A stretch of 64,000 bases of DNA from Cliona cf. orientalis (GCA_963930775.1 OZ005689.1:22442058-22506057); one strand, 5' to 3'; positions 34,034 to 46,940 are shown, counted from the first letter of the stretch. Notes: generated by a model not told the origin, from the sequence alone. Numbers and translations are program-made.

Positions 34034-36656
34034 GGTAAGTCGAAGTACTGATACAGATAGGAGCGAGCATGTATGTATGGTAGATATTTATGAGCTTCCC
34101 AAGCGTATTACTTGCAGCTAGACTTTCTCATATTCCTCTAGCACTATTGCTAGTGCCCTGAGAATGGCTAGCTGCGAGCGATACGCCTGGGAAGACGACA
34201 CTAAACCTACAAGATACATTGCATGTAGGAAGGGGCGTTACCCGTATTAGTATTCAGTGTGTGTGAGCTTGCCAGTGTGCTCTCCTTTAGAGAGCAGCTT
34301 TGTAATGATACAAAGAGCCAACAAATGCATGTACAGTAGCTTGCATAAAGACATGATTATTGTTCGTGCCATAGGCGAAAGCAGTCACTTCCATAATTGA
34401 CATCATGTGTATTTCAACATTGCGTGGTGTGCGTTATTTAGAAACACGTTTATATGCGCATGCACAGCAAACCGTGATTATTGCAATTGCGCAAGCCAAC
34501 TGCAAGCCGTCCTCGTGGAAAAGGATCCCAAGAAATCGGGAGATATCTAAGATAAAACTGGTCTCACGCGTGTCAACAAGGTAGGTATATCATCTTTTGA
34601 AGAGGAGATCGTTTTTCAATCATAGTTCTGATGTTTATGAAATAGGTAGCTGACATGGCTACAGTTGGAAAGACTGTCCTAGTTGGACTCGAGTATGGGA
34701 AGAAAGCCATACGATTCAGGAGTGTAAACTTCAATGGGGGCATGCTTGATCTGAAGCTGGCTATACTTGATAGATTCCAAGACGTGGCTGGGGTAGAGAA
34801 GATGGGGCCAGACAACCTGATCATCCATGTGAAAAGAGAGGAATTTGGAGGTGAATTTGAGGAGGTTGAGCTAGAATCAGACATACCAGACAAATCTGTA
34901 CTGAAGGCAGTAGTTGAGGTATGTTCGGTTGAATATGATTTTGTGAAAAAAGTATATGATAGATATCTTCATACAGGAATGCAGTGCGGCTCCTCAACCC
35001 AGCATGAGCAGACAAGGTCCCCCCACGACCTCTGAACCAACTACCACTGAGCCAATTTCAGCCACGAGCCGAACTTCCGTGAACATGTCGGCAAGAACAT
35101 CAGGTGATGGTTTATCTCAGATGCGTCTCACGTTTTCGCAAGATTCTTTGACTGTACGAAGACCAACTACAGAAAGGACGTAGTACATAATTCTAATTAT
35201 TATATGTACAATATGTATTGGAATCTACATGTATCTTGATTATTTTTGTAACTGATGTAATAATGATGGTTTCATTTTGTATACAACAGGAGAGCATGCC
35301 TTGTGTAGGTGTGTCAACTAGTAACATGGAGGAAATCCGGGAAAAGTCACACATTTTTGGCAAGAAGAATGATAGCCTTATCCCATATCAACGCAGCATA
35401 AATAAAGCTTGTGAGGAACTGTGTCTCCAGACTCCACAGCTGCTTTTGGACAAGGGAGAGAGACTTAAACAAGCTCGGATGAAAGTCCACAATGATGGAT
35501 ATGCACACAAAAAGGGGCATTCACGTTCACAGCAGTACAGTGATGCTGGTCCTAATCAAGCCAAGCGTACGAAAATATGCTAAGATGAAAGAGATCAACG
35601 AATTTTGGATATTTCTGAGCAAATGAGTGATTTGGACCGACTCAAAGAGAGGAGGATCGAAGAAGCAACAACCACTCGAAGCTTTGCTGCAGCAGATCAA
35701 CTGGCAAAAGAAGTACGCACTTATAAACAAGAAAGAGTACAGTTGAGAACAGAGCTTGCTACACTTCAGAAGGAGAAGAGGCATAAATCATATACTCAAG
35801 AAGAAACAGCCAGCTGACAGTGTGGAATGTGATTGTCCAGCAGATGAATCTATTGTCGATTTAATGGATCAATATTCAGATATAGCTAAGGGTCACCTGA
35901 CTACTGAGGCTGACGAGAGTGAACCTACTGAACAGATTTTTCAGTGACGCCTTTCAGCGCTGGCGCTGGAAGGTCTCTGAACTCGCTAACTAAAATTTAT
36001 GTGGAACAAACACACAGATCTCTATCGGAGTATTTAAAGGTATCAGACAATGTATATATATCCATTTTCCAAGGACTATCACTATCGGAGTACATTACTG
36101 CACGTACACACTACTGCCAGATCACTCACTCTCTACCCTGTAATGAATGCACATCTATGTTATCAGTTGCCCAAAAAATTGAACAAAATGGCTGGGTGAA
36201 GCTAGGTGAAGCCTTTAAAAATGCATTTCCAAATGTATCGTACACCCCTCATCATGCTCATAGAAGGTTGTTGCAGATGCCGCTAGTTTATGTTCGTGTG
36301 GACTACAAACCAGGAGTATATGAGTGCTTTCTACTAGAAAGTATACCAGGAGTCAACTATCAACACTTCATTCACTTGTTTCAAGCATTCACTCAGCATA
36401 CTCCACAACAAACTACTGCTCTGAGCAAGCAAGAATTAAAATCACTTCTCAGTGTATGCAAATCGGATAGAGAAAGGGCATGCATGCGATATGCCGTGTT
36501 CAAAGCTTCAGGTCTCTCAGCTACTCACGCAAAAAAGCAATTTGGATTTCAGGATATTTCAAGGCAAGTAAAGGATGTGGAAGAAGCTTTTAAGCAATGT
36601 CAGTCAATCAGGGATTCAATTGACAAACTGGCAGACATTCAGGAAAGATCGCTTCT

Positions 36657-36702
36657 CATTAACCCTCGGCGCATGCGCGAGGGTTACGGTAGTTGGTTTG
36701 TG

Positions 36703-36737
<35 letters not shown>

Positions 36738-37538
36738 TATCACGCTAGCTGCTACATACCTCGTTTGCGAGTCCAATTTGCGGTGTTGTAAGGTTTCTTA
36801 TGGCGTTCCAAAGCCATGATTTGTGTGGATTTCTCCGAAAACGCTTTGTTCGCCAGTTTTGGCGTCATTTGTGGATTCTAAGCTTCTTGACTTTTCCCGA
36901 GCTAGCGATAGCATGACTTAACGTATAAATAGGTTGCGCGCTATATACGGTATGTACGTCTATTAACCCTCAGCGCATGCGCGGTTGCATCAATCCCGCC
37001 GCTCAGTCCACTGGTGAGCTTTTGACAAGCGGGATGACAGTGGCTTCTTTTCAACTCTAAAGCTTAGCTGCTAAGCCTTAGAGTTGAAAAGAAGCCACTG
37101 TCATCCCACGCTAAGCTGTCTGTATGGTACCCTTTGACTCTCTGGCTTGTATGCACGCATGACATTTAATGCAGTGCTTGAACCCAAGTGAGTTGCGATA
37201 ATATTGGACATGCAATATTGCACAGTGTACTTCAGTCTTGTGCCAAGGCTTTGCATCATAGTCCTTCAAGTTAAGATTTAGCTAGCTAAGCCCCCAAGAA
37301 TTAGCAGTTAGGCTACAGTGAGGGAAGTTGAGTTGATCTCGACACCACAGTGTGGAGTTCGATACAACACACTAGGGTTGTTGCTACTATGAGCTGTTGC
37401 ACCTTGAATAACACTGCTGTGCAAGTATAACATTATCCTCATCCCTGTCTCGTCCCAGCCCCAGTCCTTTAGCTACCTCCTTTTCTGCATGCAATTGTTG
37501 AAGCATTTAGCTAATGCCATGCAGCGCGCCGAGGGTTT
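36657..37538. mobile_element. TIR element with AACCCTCGGCGC ends
   Basis: The left end AACCCTCGGCGCATGCGCGA itself forms a small palindrome with GCGAGGGTT. The right end GCGCGCCGAGGGTT is its complement. Contains a (TGTC)n tract (about 36705-36738), a second copy of the left motif (36965: AACCCTCAGCGCATGCGC) and a perfect hairpin at 37031-37107. It falls between ...IQERSLL and ...LERALVSLGIPVP of the PHD-finger gene. A clean target duplication is not visible. Confidence 0.55.
37031..37107. repeat. Perfect 30-bp-arm hairpin
   Basis: Arms 37031-37060 (GGGATGACAGTGGCTTCTTT...) and 37078-37107 are perfect complements around a 17-nt loop that is itself nearly palindromic (GCTTAGCTGCTAAGC). It would form a very stable cruciform. 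Confidence 0.9.
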
Positions 37539-38744
37539 TGTGCTCGAGAGAGCTCTAGTTTCATTAGGAATTCCTGTTCCATCTGACAGTGAGGAATCTG
37601 ATGACGAACTGAGTGACAGTGATGACTGTGTTCCAGATTCAGATGTGTCTCACGATGGTGGTGATCAAGCACTACCCTCTTTATTAGAGATTGTCAAAAA
37701 AAAGCAATTTCAATTGGTTCCAAATAATGGAAGTTGTGACAGTCCAGTATCAAGAAGAAACTGTAGCTGAACTACTGTACAAAAAAATGGAGTTGCTGGA
37801 TCTATCAAACCAGGAAAGCCAGCTCTTGAATGTTTCCTATGAGGCCTTTACTGCCAGTGAGCAATGTGAACAAGATCGAAATCGGCTTGCTGATTCCCTA
37901 AATGGATATATTGTAAGTGAAAGCGAAGATGAAGCCTCTAACCCTGACATTCCAAAGGCTGTAAGCCCTATTGATCCACGTCTACACAAGTTTATCCTGA
38001 GCCGGAGTTTTGCCATCAACAGAAGAGCCAGACGAAATAAGGTGAAGAAAATCGCAGAAGCAAACCTTTTAGGACGTAAAAAAAGTGGAAAATTGTGAGG
38101 AGTTCTCGCCAAATTCCCTGACATTGGGAATAAAATTGAAGAATATGTGCGTAACAGGAATGTAGGAGCAGATAAATGGCGCAGGACAGGACTGCTTACA
38201 TTTGATGGTAATGTAAAGGTAGATCAGAAAGTGACATACGAGAGGATTCGGCAACATCTGCAAGAAGAGTATGGGTGTTCCTTTGGCTATGGCACAATTG
38301 TTCAACTTTGTGTTGCGTGAAACAAGACGGCGATCAGCAATGCGGTACAAAGGTGCTGCACAAGTAACGACTAGACGAGCAAGGAGGGGCTTTGCACTGA
38401 TATTTAACCGATTATACGCCATAGACGCAATAACGCGTCACGCATGCGCGCTGCCATAGACGCATTTTCGCGGCAGCTGCAATCACTCCAGCTATACTCG
38501 CGATAACTCACCGGAGGAGGGGCCGTTCTTTTCAGCACTTGTGAGGATTCTCGGACTACTACCAAGGTAACTTATAATAATTCTTTTTGTATTGTTGGTG
38601 TTATATAGTATCATATATCATAAACCAAGCATAAAATATCAATGATAAACTGTGCATGACATAGTATACAATTGAAATAGTGTAGGCTAAGGCTATAAAC
38701 CTAGATAATAACTAGCTTATCTACATTACTAGAGAGACTGCACA

Positions 38745-40043
38745 ATGACTAAGAGGCCTAGGTGGACTGCTGAGGAGGTAGCACAGAACTTGAGCGATGA
38801 TGAGGATGAGCTGGATGATCCAGAGGAGCCACTAATGGAGGGCAGTGATGATGAATTCTCTGACCTAGAGTTAGATAGTGATGATGATGATGATATGGTG
38901 GACCTGGGCGGTCAACAACCATCACTCAGCCCTCTCAACAACATTGATGACCCAGGCAATGACTCGGACATGGAAAGCACCCCACCAACACCACCTCCCT
39001 CGACTTCTCAAGCTGCTAATGGTCAGTTCAGTGCAATATTGTAGATGTAAAATAACCTAGTGCAAATTTGTAAAAGTCGAGGGCTAAATGAGACCCACTA
39101 TACGCACATAGTTCAATTATTCACTCACATCAGATATATAGTATATGTGACCGGATCTGAGAAAACCCGGCATATTGTCAAAACGCGCATATGGCGCAAT
39201 GCGCGTTTTTAGTATCAACAGTCAAAAAATATCAATGTCCAGTTTTTGTCATATTTATGTCAAAGAACCTTTCTACTAACTGTTGCCACCGCCTACGGAG
39301 GGTAAATGTAAGTTACCAAGGCGAAATAAGCCTTCATTTTGACCTACCTAGTTAGTACGGCTGCCGTACACGGAGCCCGTTGCTATGGGCGGTAATTAGA
39401 ATTCTCTACCTAGATACAGCTAGATTCATCGAACTACTGTATGTTCGCTCACCTTTTTAGCTTCTTGGGCATCTAAGAACAATCGGCTGTCGTCGTCAAC
39501 AACGAAATTCAAGTCTTGCTCGATCTTTACGTTCATTTCGAACGGCTCCGCCCAGGTCCATTTAATTGATTTCCGGGTCACGCGTAGTATGCGGAAACGC
39601 CATACGCGTGCATAGCAACGCCTTTGGACCGTAATTTCTCGATTATTGAGGGTGTGGCGCGATCGCAAACGAAGCGCTCTAGCTCCACAGCCAAGCGCGC
39701 GATGGGTCTCAGACTTGGAGGCAGGTTAGCCCTATGATACAGCAATCCAAATATATAGCTAACTAAAATTTCAAGGATTGATGAATATGGCGGGTTTTCT
39801 CAGATCCGGTCACATATATTAGTATAATGCACACACACTCGTGCGCACATACATATACACTCGTGCTCACTCGCGCACACACACTCGTGCACACATACTC
39901 ATACACACACACATACTCATGCACACTTGCGCACACACTTCTACACTCATGCACACTCGCGCACACACACGTACACACTCGTGCACTCGCACACACACAC
40001 ATACACACTCGCGCACACACACATACACACTTGCACACACATG

Positions 40044-40076
<33 letters not shown>

Positions 40077-41961
40077 TCGTGCACACAAACTTGTGTGCAT
40101 ACACACTCACACACACACACACACGAACATACACACTTGTACACACACATACACACTCGCACACACAAACTTGTGCATACATACATACTCGCGCACACAC
40201 ACACATACACACTCACACACACGAACATACACACTCGCACACACACACTTGTGCACGTGCACTCACACATGGTAGACATAATATTATTATGTGTACTTGC
40301 ATTTTTATATCATAGGAACATCACCAAGTTCGTGGACTGACCAACTGCAGTCTGTCACCATCAAGGACTTTACATCCACAGTAGGTCCCACGACAGACAT
40401 CCCTGAGTCGCCGATCGATGTCTTCGAGCTCTTCTTCTCTGAAGATCTGCAGGAAGAGATTGTCAGAGAAAGTAACCGATACGCTAAGCAAGTTATGGGC
40501 GACCAGCAGTATCAGTCGTGGACACCCATCACTGTGGAGGAGCTCAAAGCTTTCTTTGGCTTCTCCATCTTGATGGGTGTGAACCATCTGCCATCGCTCG
40601 ATGACTACTGGAGCCATGACCAACGACTACGGTATGCTCCGATCGCCGATAGAATTCCTCGATGGCGTTTCAGGGAAATCTCCCGGTACCTACACTTTGT
40701 GGACAACGACCATCTTCCTCCACGTGGTGATCCAGCGCATGATCGGCTTGGCAAGGTTCGACCCTTGATCACTCATCTCAGCAACAAGTTTGCAACACTC
40801 TATGAACCATCTAAGGAGGTTGCTGTAGATGAGGCCATGATCAAGTTTCAAGGTCGTTCCAGCCTGAAACAGTACATGCCGAAGAAGCCAACGAAGCGTG
40901 GAATCAAAGTGTGGGTACTGGGAGATAGTACCAACGGCTACTTTGGTCGGTTCGATGTTTATACTGGCAAAGGAGAAGGGCAAGTAGAAGGACTTGGAGC
41001 ACACGTGGTGAAGAAGTTGACCGAAGACCTGAAGCACAAAAATCACCACGTGTTCTTCGACAACTACTTCACCTCCTACCAGCTGCTGGAAGATCTCGAG
41101 AAGGATGGAATTTATGGATGCGGGACAGCGAGGAAGGATAGGAAGGAGTTTCCAGGGGCACTCAAGAATTCTGATCTGAAACAATGGTAGGTGTGTGAAA
41201 AAAGGGTGGGTACAAAGGTCAATAAACATATTCATATACATCCCCCTATCTTTGTTGCCACTATACATTGCACAGTTTACTAATGACCATGATACTTACA
41301 AATTTTACTCTATAGGGGCGAATCGAAGACACTCCGGAGAGGCAAGGTTACTGCGAGTGTGTGGATGGACAACAAGCCTGTCACCGTCATGTCCACAAAC
41401 ACCCAGCCATCAGCAACTGGTTCTGTACTCCGCAGACAGAAAGATGGAACACGGATTGCCATTCCTTGTCCTGAAGCTGTGATCGCTTACAATGCGAACA
41501 TGGGTGGTGTAGATCGAGGTGATCAGTTGCGTGGCTATTACAACTGCCGCACAAAGAGCCGAAAATTCTACAAGTACATCTATCACTTCCTTTTCGATGT
41601 CAGCATCACGAATGCTTTTATCTTGTGGAAGCATTTCGGCTCTGCAACTGGGATGACCCTCAAAGAGTTCCGACTACGACTCGCAGAACAGCTGATCGGG
41701 GATTACTGTAGTCGTCGGCGAGCTGGTCGTGGTGGTGGTGCTATTCGCCCTCTCCCCCTGATGCACTTCCCTCTAAAAGTCCCAGATGACACCACTGGAG
41801 CTAACAAGAGAGGACGTTGTTCACGCTGCCTCCAAGTACGACACAAGCGTACCGACTCTTCCTGGTTCTGCCGCGAGTGTAATGTGTGGCTGTGTCATTC
41901 TGGGGTGCCTGAAACAGACTGCTTCCTCCTGTGGCACAAAAGCAGAAGACAGGAAGAGTAA
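38745..41961 (+). CDS. piggyBac transposase, three exons, apparently intact
   Basis: Exons 38745-39021, 40316-41186 and 41316-41961 join in frame across good GT-AG introns. The acidic N-terminus (Asp/Glu/Ser-rich) precedes the DDE_Tnp_1_7 domain. Catalytic Asp codons: 40828 ([12 protein letters not shown]), 41059 ([13 protein letters not shown]) and 41512 ([14 protein letters not shown]). The C-terminus has the expected cysteine-rich domain, [20 protein letters not shown] then [15 protein letters not shown]. No stop or frameshift found, total near 598 residues, normal for the family. It is the only transposase in this window with an unbroken frame, so it may be functional or recent. The nested MITE and CA tract lie in intron 2 and should be spliced out. 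Confidence 0.93.
39147..39813 (-). mobile_element. GTGACCGG-family MITE, copy D, inside the piggyBac intron
   Basis: Ends GTGACCGGATCTGAGAAAAC and complement of GTTTTCTCAGATCCGGTCAC, duplications ATAT on both sides (39143-39146, 39814-39817). Both ends carry the same GATCTGAGAAAACCCGCCATAT-type variant. The family first exon is on the minus strand (about 39453-39536). It was inserted after piggyBac acquired this intron. Confidence 0.9.
39825..40270. repeat. 445-bp CA-rich mosaic microsatellite
   Basis: Almost pure alternation of ACACAC with interspersed CTCGTG/CTCGCG/CTTGTG units, in piggyBac intron 2 and just downstream of MITE copy D. It produces long spurious Thr/His and Cys/Val reading frames. 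Alternating purine-pyrimidine sequence of this length is prone to Z-DNA and length change. Confidence 0.95.
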
Positions 41962-43522
41962 CTAAACATAATATTATTCATTTATTGTTTTGATGTATCA
42001 TCCTCACCCCCACCCGTATCTCACTCTCCCACTCTCTCTCTCTCTTACTCTCCTCTCTCTAACTCTGTCTTTATCTTCCTCTCATCTCTGGCTCGGGATT
42101 GTGCACACAGCACAACAACAACAAAAAAGGCTGTGTGCAAGTACAAACACACACCCTACTTATGTAGGTTGTGCACGAGGGAGGGGATCTACTTGTATGT
42201 GTGCAAGTGGTATGTAATCGTACTTGCATGGACGCCGTATGATTTCTCAACAGGTCCAAGTTACAACATACACATTGACGTACATGTGCATGTACATAAT
42301 ATACCATTCCTCCATGCCTGACGAAGCAGGGGGGGTTGGGTGTCGGGGGTCGTGCCAGTTCATCCACATGCACATAGTCAAGTGAACAATTTTCATGATC
42401 TACGATACCCCTTGCATGCCTGCCATGCACATGCAGTATGTCAAAAGAATGAATTAATGTTTCTATATACAAATAATACATGAACTTTTACCTTAGTGAA
42501 GTCTCTGGCCTCCTCTAATGGCTTGCCAGGCTTAGAAGGTCTCGCTATTCCAGTAGGCTACCTACATGTACAAACATGCACGTACATGTAAAGCGCGACA
42601 ATAATTAGTTTATTTCTCTGCCCCTCAAAAAGTTTTCTACGGAATCATCCATCGCCAAGTAGCTGGAAACGAAGTAATTAGCCATTGAACTATTATTTTC
42701 AACCCAAATTTAGTTCCATTTATGAACGCCCCCCCCCCCTTCGTTCATCGACTAAAGCTAGCCATGTATCATAAAATTATTTATCGATCGCCAAAAGTCT
42801 CCGTACCTCCAAAGTCGATGGATCGATCTTCCTCTTTCTTTCACTGTTGGATAGCGCATCCATCGCTCTTCGCCCTGGCAACAACTTGCCTATAGCCAAC
42901 TTCAACCCTTGAGCAGTTCTGACCTGTTTTAGTCACGCGGTTCTGACAGGGGGCGGTCTCTTTCAATTAATTTGGCTGCCGTACGTCACGCGCGGAAATT
43001 ACATCACGGCGCATAATCGGTTAATCCAGATAAGCATTGGAGCTCAGCTCTCTACCGAGGTCTCAATTACCTACAATATGCTGATGGTGAGGACATCCTC
43101 AATATCAACAGAGATGATGCTGCGGGATTCCGGCTGGATACCATGACCACCAATAAACACGCCACTCCAGCTGTAATTGGTGAGGATGTGCACACGACAT
43201 ACACGGACTATATGAACAAGTATCCTAGTCAGCTGCAAGTCACTTCATACAACTTTTCCAGAACAAAAACAACGCCAGAACTGTATGCAGGAATAGTTAA
43301 GGCGTCATTTATCTACCCAAAAAATCCTGCATAGCACTCTGCAGACTTGGATATGCTAGAACTGAAGCGAGCATTTGTGAACCCATCCTCTGACCAGCTG
43401 AAGAGTATCGAGTGTATTCGAGTAGACGGAGCAGGGGATGAAAATCCATCGCATGATGAGGTTCAGTTTTGGTGGAATTAGCTACTGAAGTTTACATAAA
43501 TTATGTAAACAAATGTCCATGT

Positions 43523-43834
43523 CAGGGGCGGAGCACCCGGTCAGGCTGGTCAGGCTATGGCCTGACCACTTTTTGGCCTTGCTAATAAACAACTATTATT
43601 CATAGTGGAAATAGGAGTGTGTCTTGCACTAACTTGAACGCTAGACATCACCATAGACAATCTCTACTGCCTTCTTTAAGATCGTTGGAGTGATTGATGG
43701 TTCGATTCTAAGCATTGAACTTTGAACTACGGCATTAACAATGACGTCATTGTCATGAATATAATTAAATTCATAATTTTCGCGGAGCGCAATTATTCCG
43801 CCTGACCACCTATAGATTGCTTCCTCCGCCCCTG
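43523..43834. mobile_element. hAT-like MITE, 5-bp TSD (copy 4)
   Basis: Ends CAGGGGCGGAGCACCCGGTC and complement of CTCCGCCCCTG, flanked by CATGT (43518-43522, 43835-43839). Excising it with one CATGT closes the PHD-finger gene frame: ...VNKCPC joins GDTVIHLFKG. Confidence 0.93.
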
Positions 43835-44655
43835 CATGTGGTGATACTGTCATCCATCTTTTTAAAGGTGCAGACTCATCGAAAAATCAACACATTCTTG
43901 ACCAGCTCAAGATCTTCCTTAAAGGTTCAAAGGTTAAGAGCAACTCAAACTTGCTGAACCTGAACTTCACAGTCTCTTCAATGAGGTTTGGAGTGTTCGA
44001 CAGCGTCACATGATTGATGGATTGCCTGGTCAGTATATGTTCTTCCTGGTATGCTGCTTTGATAGTAATTGCATCCACCCACGTTGTAAGGAATCTGGCG
44101 GTATGTGTCGAGAGATGCTTACATGGTTCCCTGGAGGACCACCTTTGACCTATATTCCCCTCCCAGTTCCAGATAGAGCTAGGCCTTGGGGAAACAAGGA
44201 ATGTGCTGAATGTTCTGGGTTTTGCGCTGGACACTTCCTCACACCCGAGAAGCTCATCTCAAATTTAGAATTGCAATCAGTACTGCCACCCTCAACTCAG
44301 ATTCAGGAAGCATTTCATGCAAATTCAGACTTGACTGATATCACTGTGCAAGCTCTTGCTGAAAGAGTGCTACTTTCAGTCGATATAAACATGGATATCT
44401 CATTTGAAGAAAGTGCAGAGGAATAGAAAGGAAGGTGCTGCAAAAGCAGCCAAAACCCGCCGTAAGTCAAGACAGGTAGTTCAAGAGCAATACAAGTGTG
44501 GAGTATGCCAAGCAATTTTTGAAGAGGAGACTGCAGAAAGTGAAATGTGGATTAGGTGTGAAGAATGTGACCGCTGGTTTCACTGGACATGTGTAGGCAT
44601 CACAGTTGAGCCAGACACATATACATGTACTACATGCTCAGCAAAATTATTGTGA

Positions 44656-45326
44656 AATATTTCACCACATGTTATGATGACAATTTTTATATACATTATT
44701 ATTATTATTAGAATGTACAATGTAATGCAGTCATCTTGAATTCTCTTGCTTCATCTTATCGAGTCAACAGACCTGGGGGTATAGGTGGGGGATTGGCAAG
44801 GTATTAGTAAGTCATTTGACCATGGAGGTGGGGCTATGTAAAGAGTATGGTGTCAAATCCCCACCCTATTCCCACCTCAGCCCGTACTATGGTAGGTGGG
44901 GCAATACAGTGATAGGTGCATAAGTTCTATAAAACTAGAGCAAAGCCAATGTACCACCAAGGTCTCTAGTATTAAAGGTAGCGCATGTTTACTTGTATGA
45001 ATTATTTGTAAGGTATAGCGGACTTGTTTTAGTGCTCTTTTATTGATCTGTAGGTATTTTATTGAAAAGAGTGATACTGTAGAGTTATTTTGGACCATTT
45101 GTTTTGATGCGCTTTAATTAGAAATATTCCCATGTGCTCTAATATCATGCCAAGAGGCATAATAGTACAGGGTTTATTATGTTATCAGTAGTTATTCTAT
45201 GGTCTGTAGTTCCATTTTTATGTTTTTTGCCCATTTCTTTTTGGTAGGTGGGCTTTTATTAGAGGTTGACATGGAGTAGCAGTGAAATGCATGCATGGGT
45301 ATTAAAAAGGTTAATAATGAATTAAG
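44656..45326. other. No supported gene
   Basis: AT-rich spacer between the 3' ends of the convergent PHD-finger and DUF7869-type genes. A short ATT-repeat (44688-44710) is the only feature seen. Confidence 0.5.
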
Positions 45327-46940
45327 CTACTTCTTTTGCAGCGGACAGCCGGCTTTGGTGGTGTGACCTGCAGCCCATCTGGCAGGATTCTTGTGTCCAG
45401 TACCATCACACCCCTCCGTAGAGCATTTGCTCTGCTTTCTCTTTCGAGACGGGCTCGAAACACCAGCTGACGACTGAAGATAAAGTAGGAGCACAGGAGG
45501 AATGAATAGCAGTACTCTGGGATGGCAAGTAGTCTGGCCTGCAATCAGGAGGTATGAAGCGATCATACATAGTGACCATATTTGCCATCTTTTCTGTAGT
45601 GAGAGTCTTTGTCTGTGTGTCCTTGTAGGTCTCTGTCGGTACTCTAGGTAGTGACGAATCGCGTATGCGCAGGGGAGAGTCTTTCCAGCTCCCACTAAAA
45701 CAGTTTTCACGGACCTTCATAACAACTAACCCATCATGAGCCTTCACCACAAGGAAGTCATGGTACCTCCGTACACCTGGAAGGTCAGAGTACTTCTCGC
45801 CAAGTGTATTCCGCCGCGTAAGTATTTGCTCTCCCGTCTCTATGTGGCATGTTGCACTCCTGTCGCAGATAGACTTCAGATCACCTATAGTGAACACATC
45901 CTCTGTCTTATAGGCACATCCAATGGTTGAGAACAGCCGATTTGGAGCAAACTTTGTGTGATCTGCGATCATAAAGCTGATGTGAATGTGGTCAAGCTCT
46001 CCACTACTCACCATCTCCATAGCCCAAGAAAAAAGATACTTATTCTTATTGGTGCTAGTGGCGTTGTCCAGAAAGATGGCAAGACAGTTTATCCAGGGGT
46101 GCTGCTGTGAGACTGTGTGCCAAAAGTGAGTGAGGAAGGATACAGTGTGGTCGGTATTCTTAGGACCAATACGCTCATCGAAGAGGTACACTGTTGACTC
46201 GTCACTGGAGTGGTCGACTATTCCTAAAATGTCGTGGGAGACCTTCTGGAGGTAGTAGGTCGATCCAGGCTGCTCACTCCTTCCCCATGATGGTACTAAC
46301 TTGGACTGCTGATAGTCGGCACTGATGGTCAGGGTGAAACAGTGTTGTGCACTCCGCAGCTCCTCTCTCTCACTCTGAGATGGTCTGGTGACATCGGTAA
46401 GTCACTTGATGACAGACCACTGTGACTTGCATCTCTCTGTTGTAGCCTTATAATACTCTCTCGCTTTGGTAGCTGTATCGTTGTGTTGTGCCAATTCTTC
46501 CTCCAGGTTCCTTTTGGCTGACTCCAAGGCGCGCAGCTCAGCCCCTGAAGTACTCCCTGACTGCTGCTGGCGGTTGCGGATGGCCTGGTGGCGAGAGAGT
46601 TGCTCCTTCAGGTACTTGCAAGTATCACAGTAGTCTGTCATCGAAGGATGAAGCGCTACCTTAGGTCGATGCTTTTTCAACCACTCGACTGCAGCAGTGG
46701 AGCCACAGGTTGGTCGCTCGTTCTCTCTCTGCACTCTGTTGAACTCCGCTACCACTGAAGACTTCTCAGTGCAGTTAAGGACTGTCTCATCTGTGTTCAT
46801 CAATGAAATATGCACATTTTCAGGAGCTAATACTAGTGTCTTGTGTGACAATTGAGTACTGATCATGATGTTGAAATTGAAGCCCAACTCTAGTACTTTC
46901 ATAATATGAAACAATAAACCACAAATATCTAATCAATTAA

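Larger units (their letters stand above)
38408..43020 (+). mobile_element. Complete piggyBac element (4613 bp)
   Basis: TTAA at 38404-38407 and 43021-43024; ends CCGATTATACGCC and GGCGCATAATCGG differ at one position as inverted repeats. It contains a probable untranslated first exon (to 38566, donor AAG|GTAACT), a three-exon transposase, one GTGACCGG MITE and a long CA-rich tract in intron 2. 41962-43020 has no gene: a CT-rich tract (42028-42062), a poly-C run (42730-42741) and the right end. Removing it at TTAA joins the PHD-finger frame (GFALIFN to PDKHWSSALY). Confidence 0.95.
34655..44655 (+). pseudogene. Large PHD-finger protein, interrupted by three insertions
   Basis: N-terminal exon MATVGKTVLVGLEYGKKAIR (34655-34918), low-complexity exon (34977 on), then SHIFGKKNDSLIPYQRS and a coiled coil (35290-35830). 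The middle has RERACMRYAVFKASGLSATH (36470-36530), VPSDSEESDDELSDSDD (37570), GADKWRRTGLLTFDG (38169-38213) and YGCSFGYGTIVQLCVA (near 38270-38310). After the piggyBac insertion it resumes with HWSSALYRGLNYLQYADGED at 43035, INRDDAAGFRLDTM, then TWFPGGPPLTYIPLPVPDRA (44125) and a C-terminal PHD finger CGVCQAIF...CEECDRWFHWTCVG...CTTC (44497-44638), ending at 44655. In-frame stops or frame changes near 35170, 35581, 35800, 35945, 37720, 38097, 43332, 43485 and 44420. I recognise multi-copy homologues but no name. PHD fingers read histone tails. Confidence 0.75.

Noticed and set aside
39763-40340. Long Cys/Val-rich and Thr/His-rich open frames
   Set aside because: They are translations of the CA-rich microsatellite on both strands.
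44497-44638. PHD finger considered as a RAG2-like partner of the RAG1-like gene
   Set aside because: It is the C-terminus of a different large gene 14 kb away, with no kelch repeats in any nearby exon, so there is no support for RAG2.
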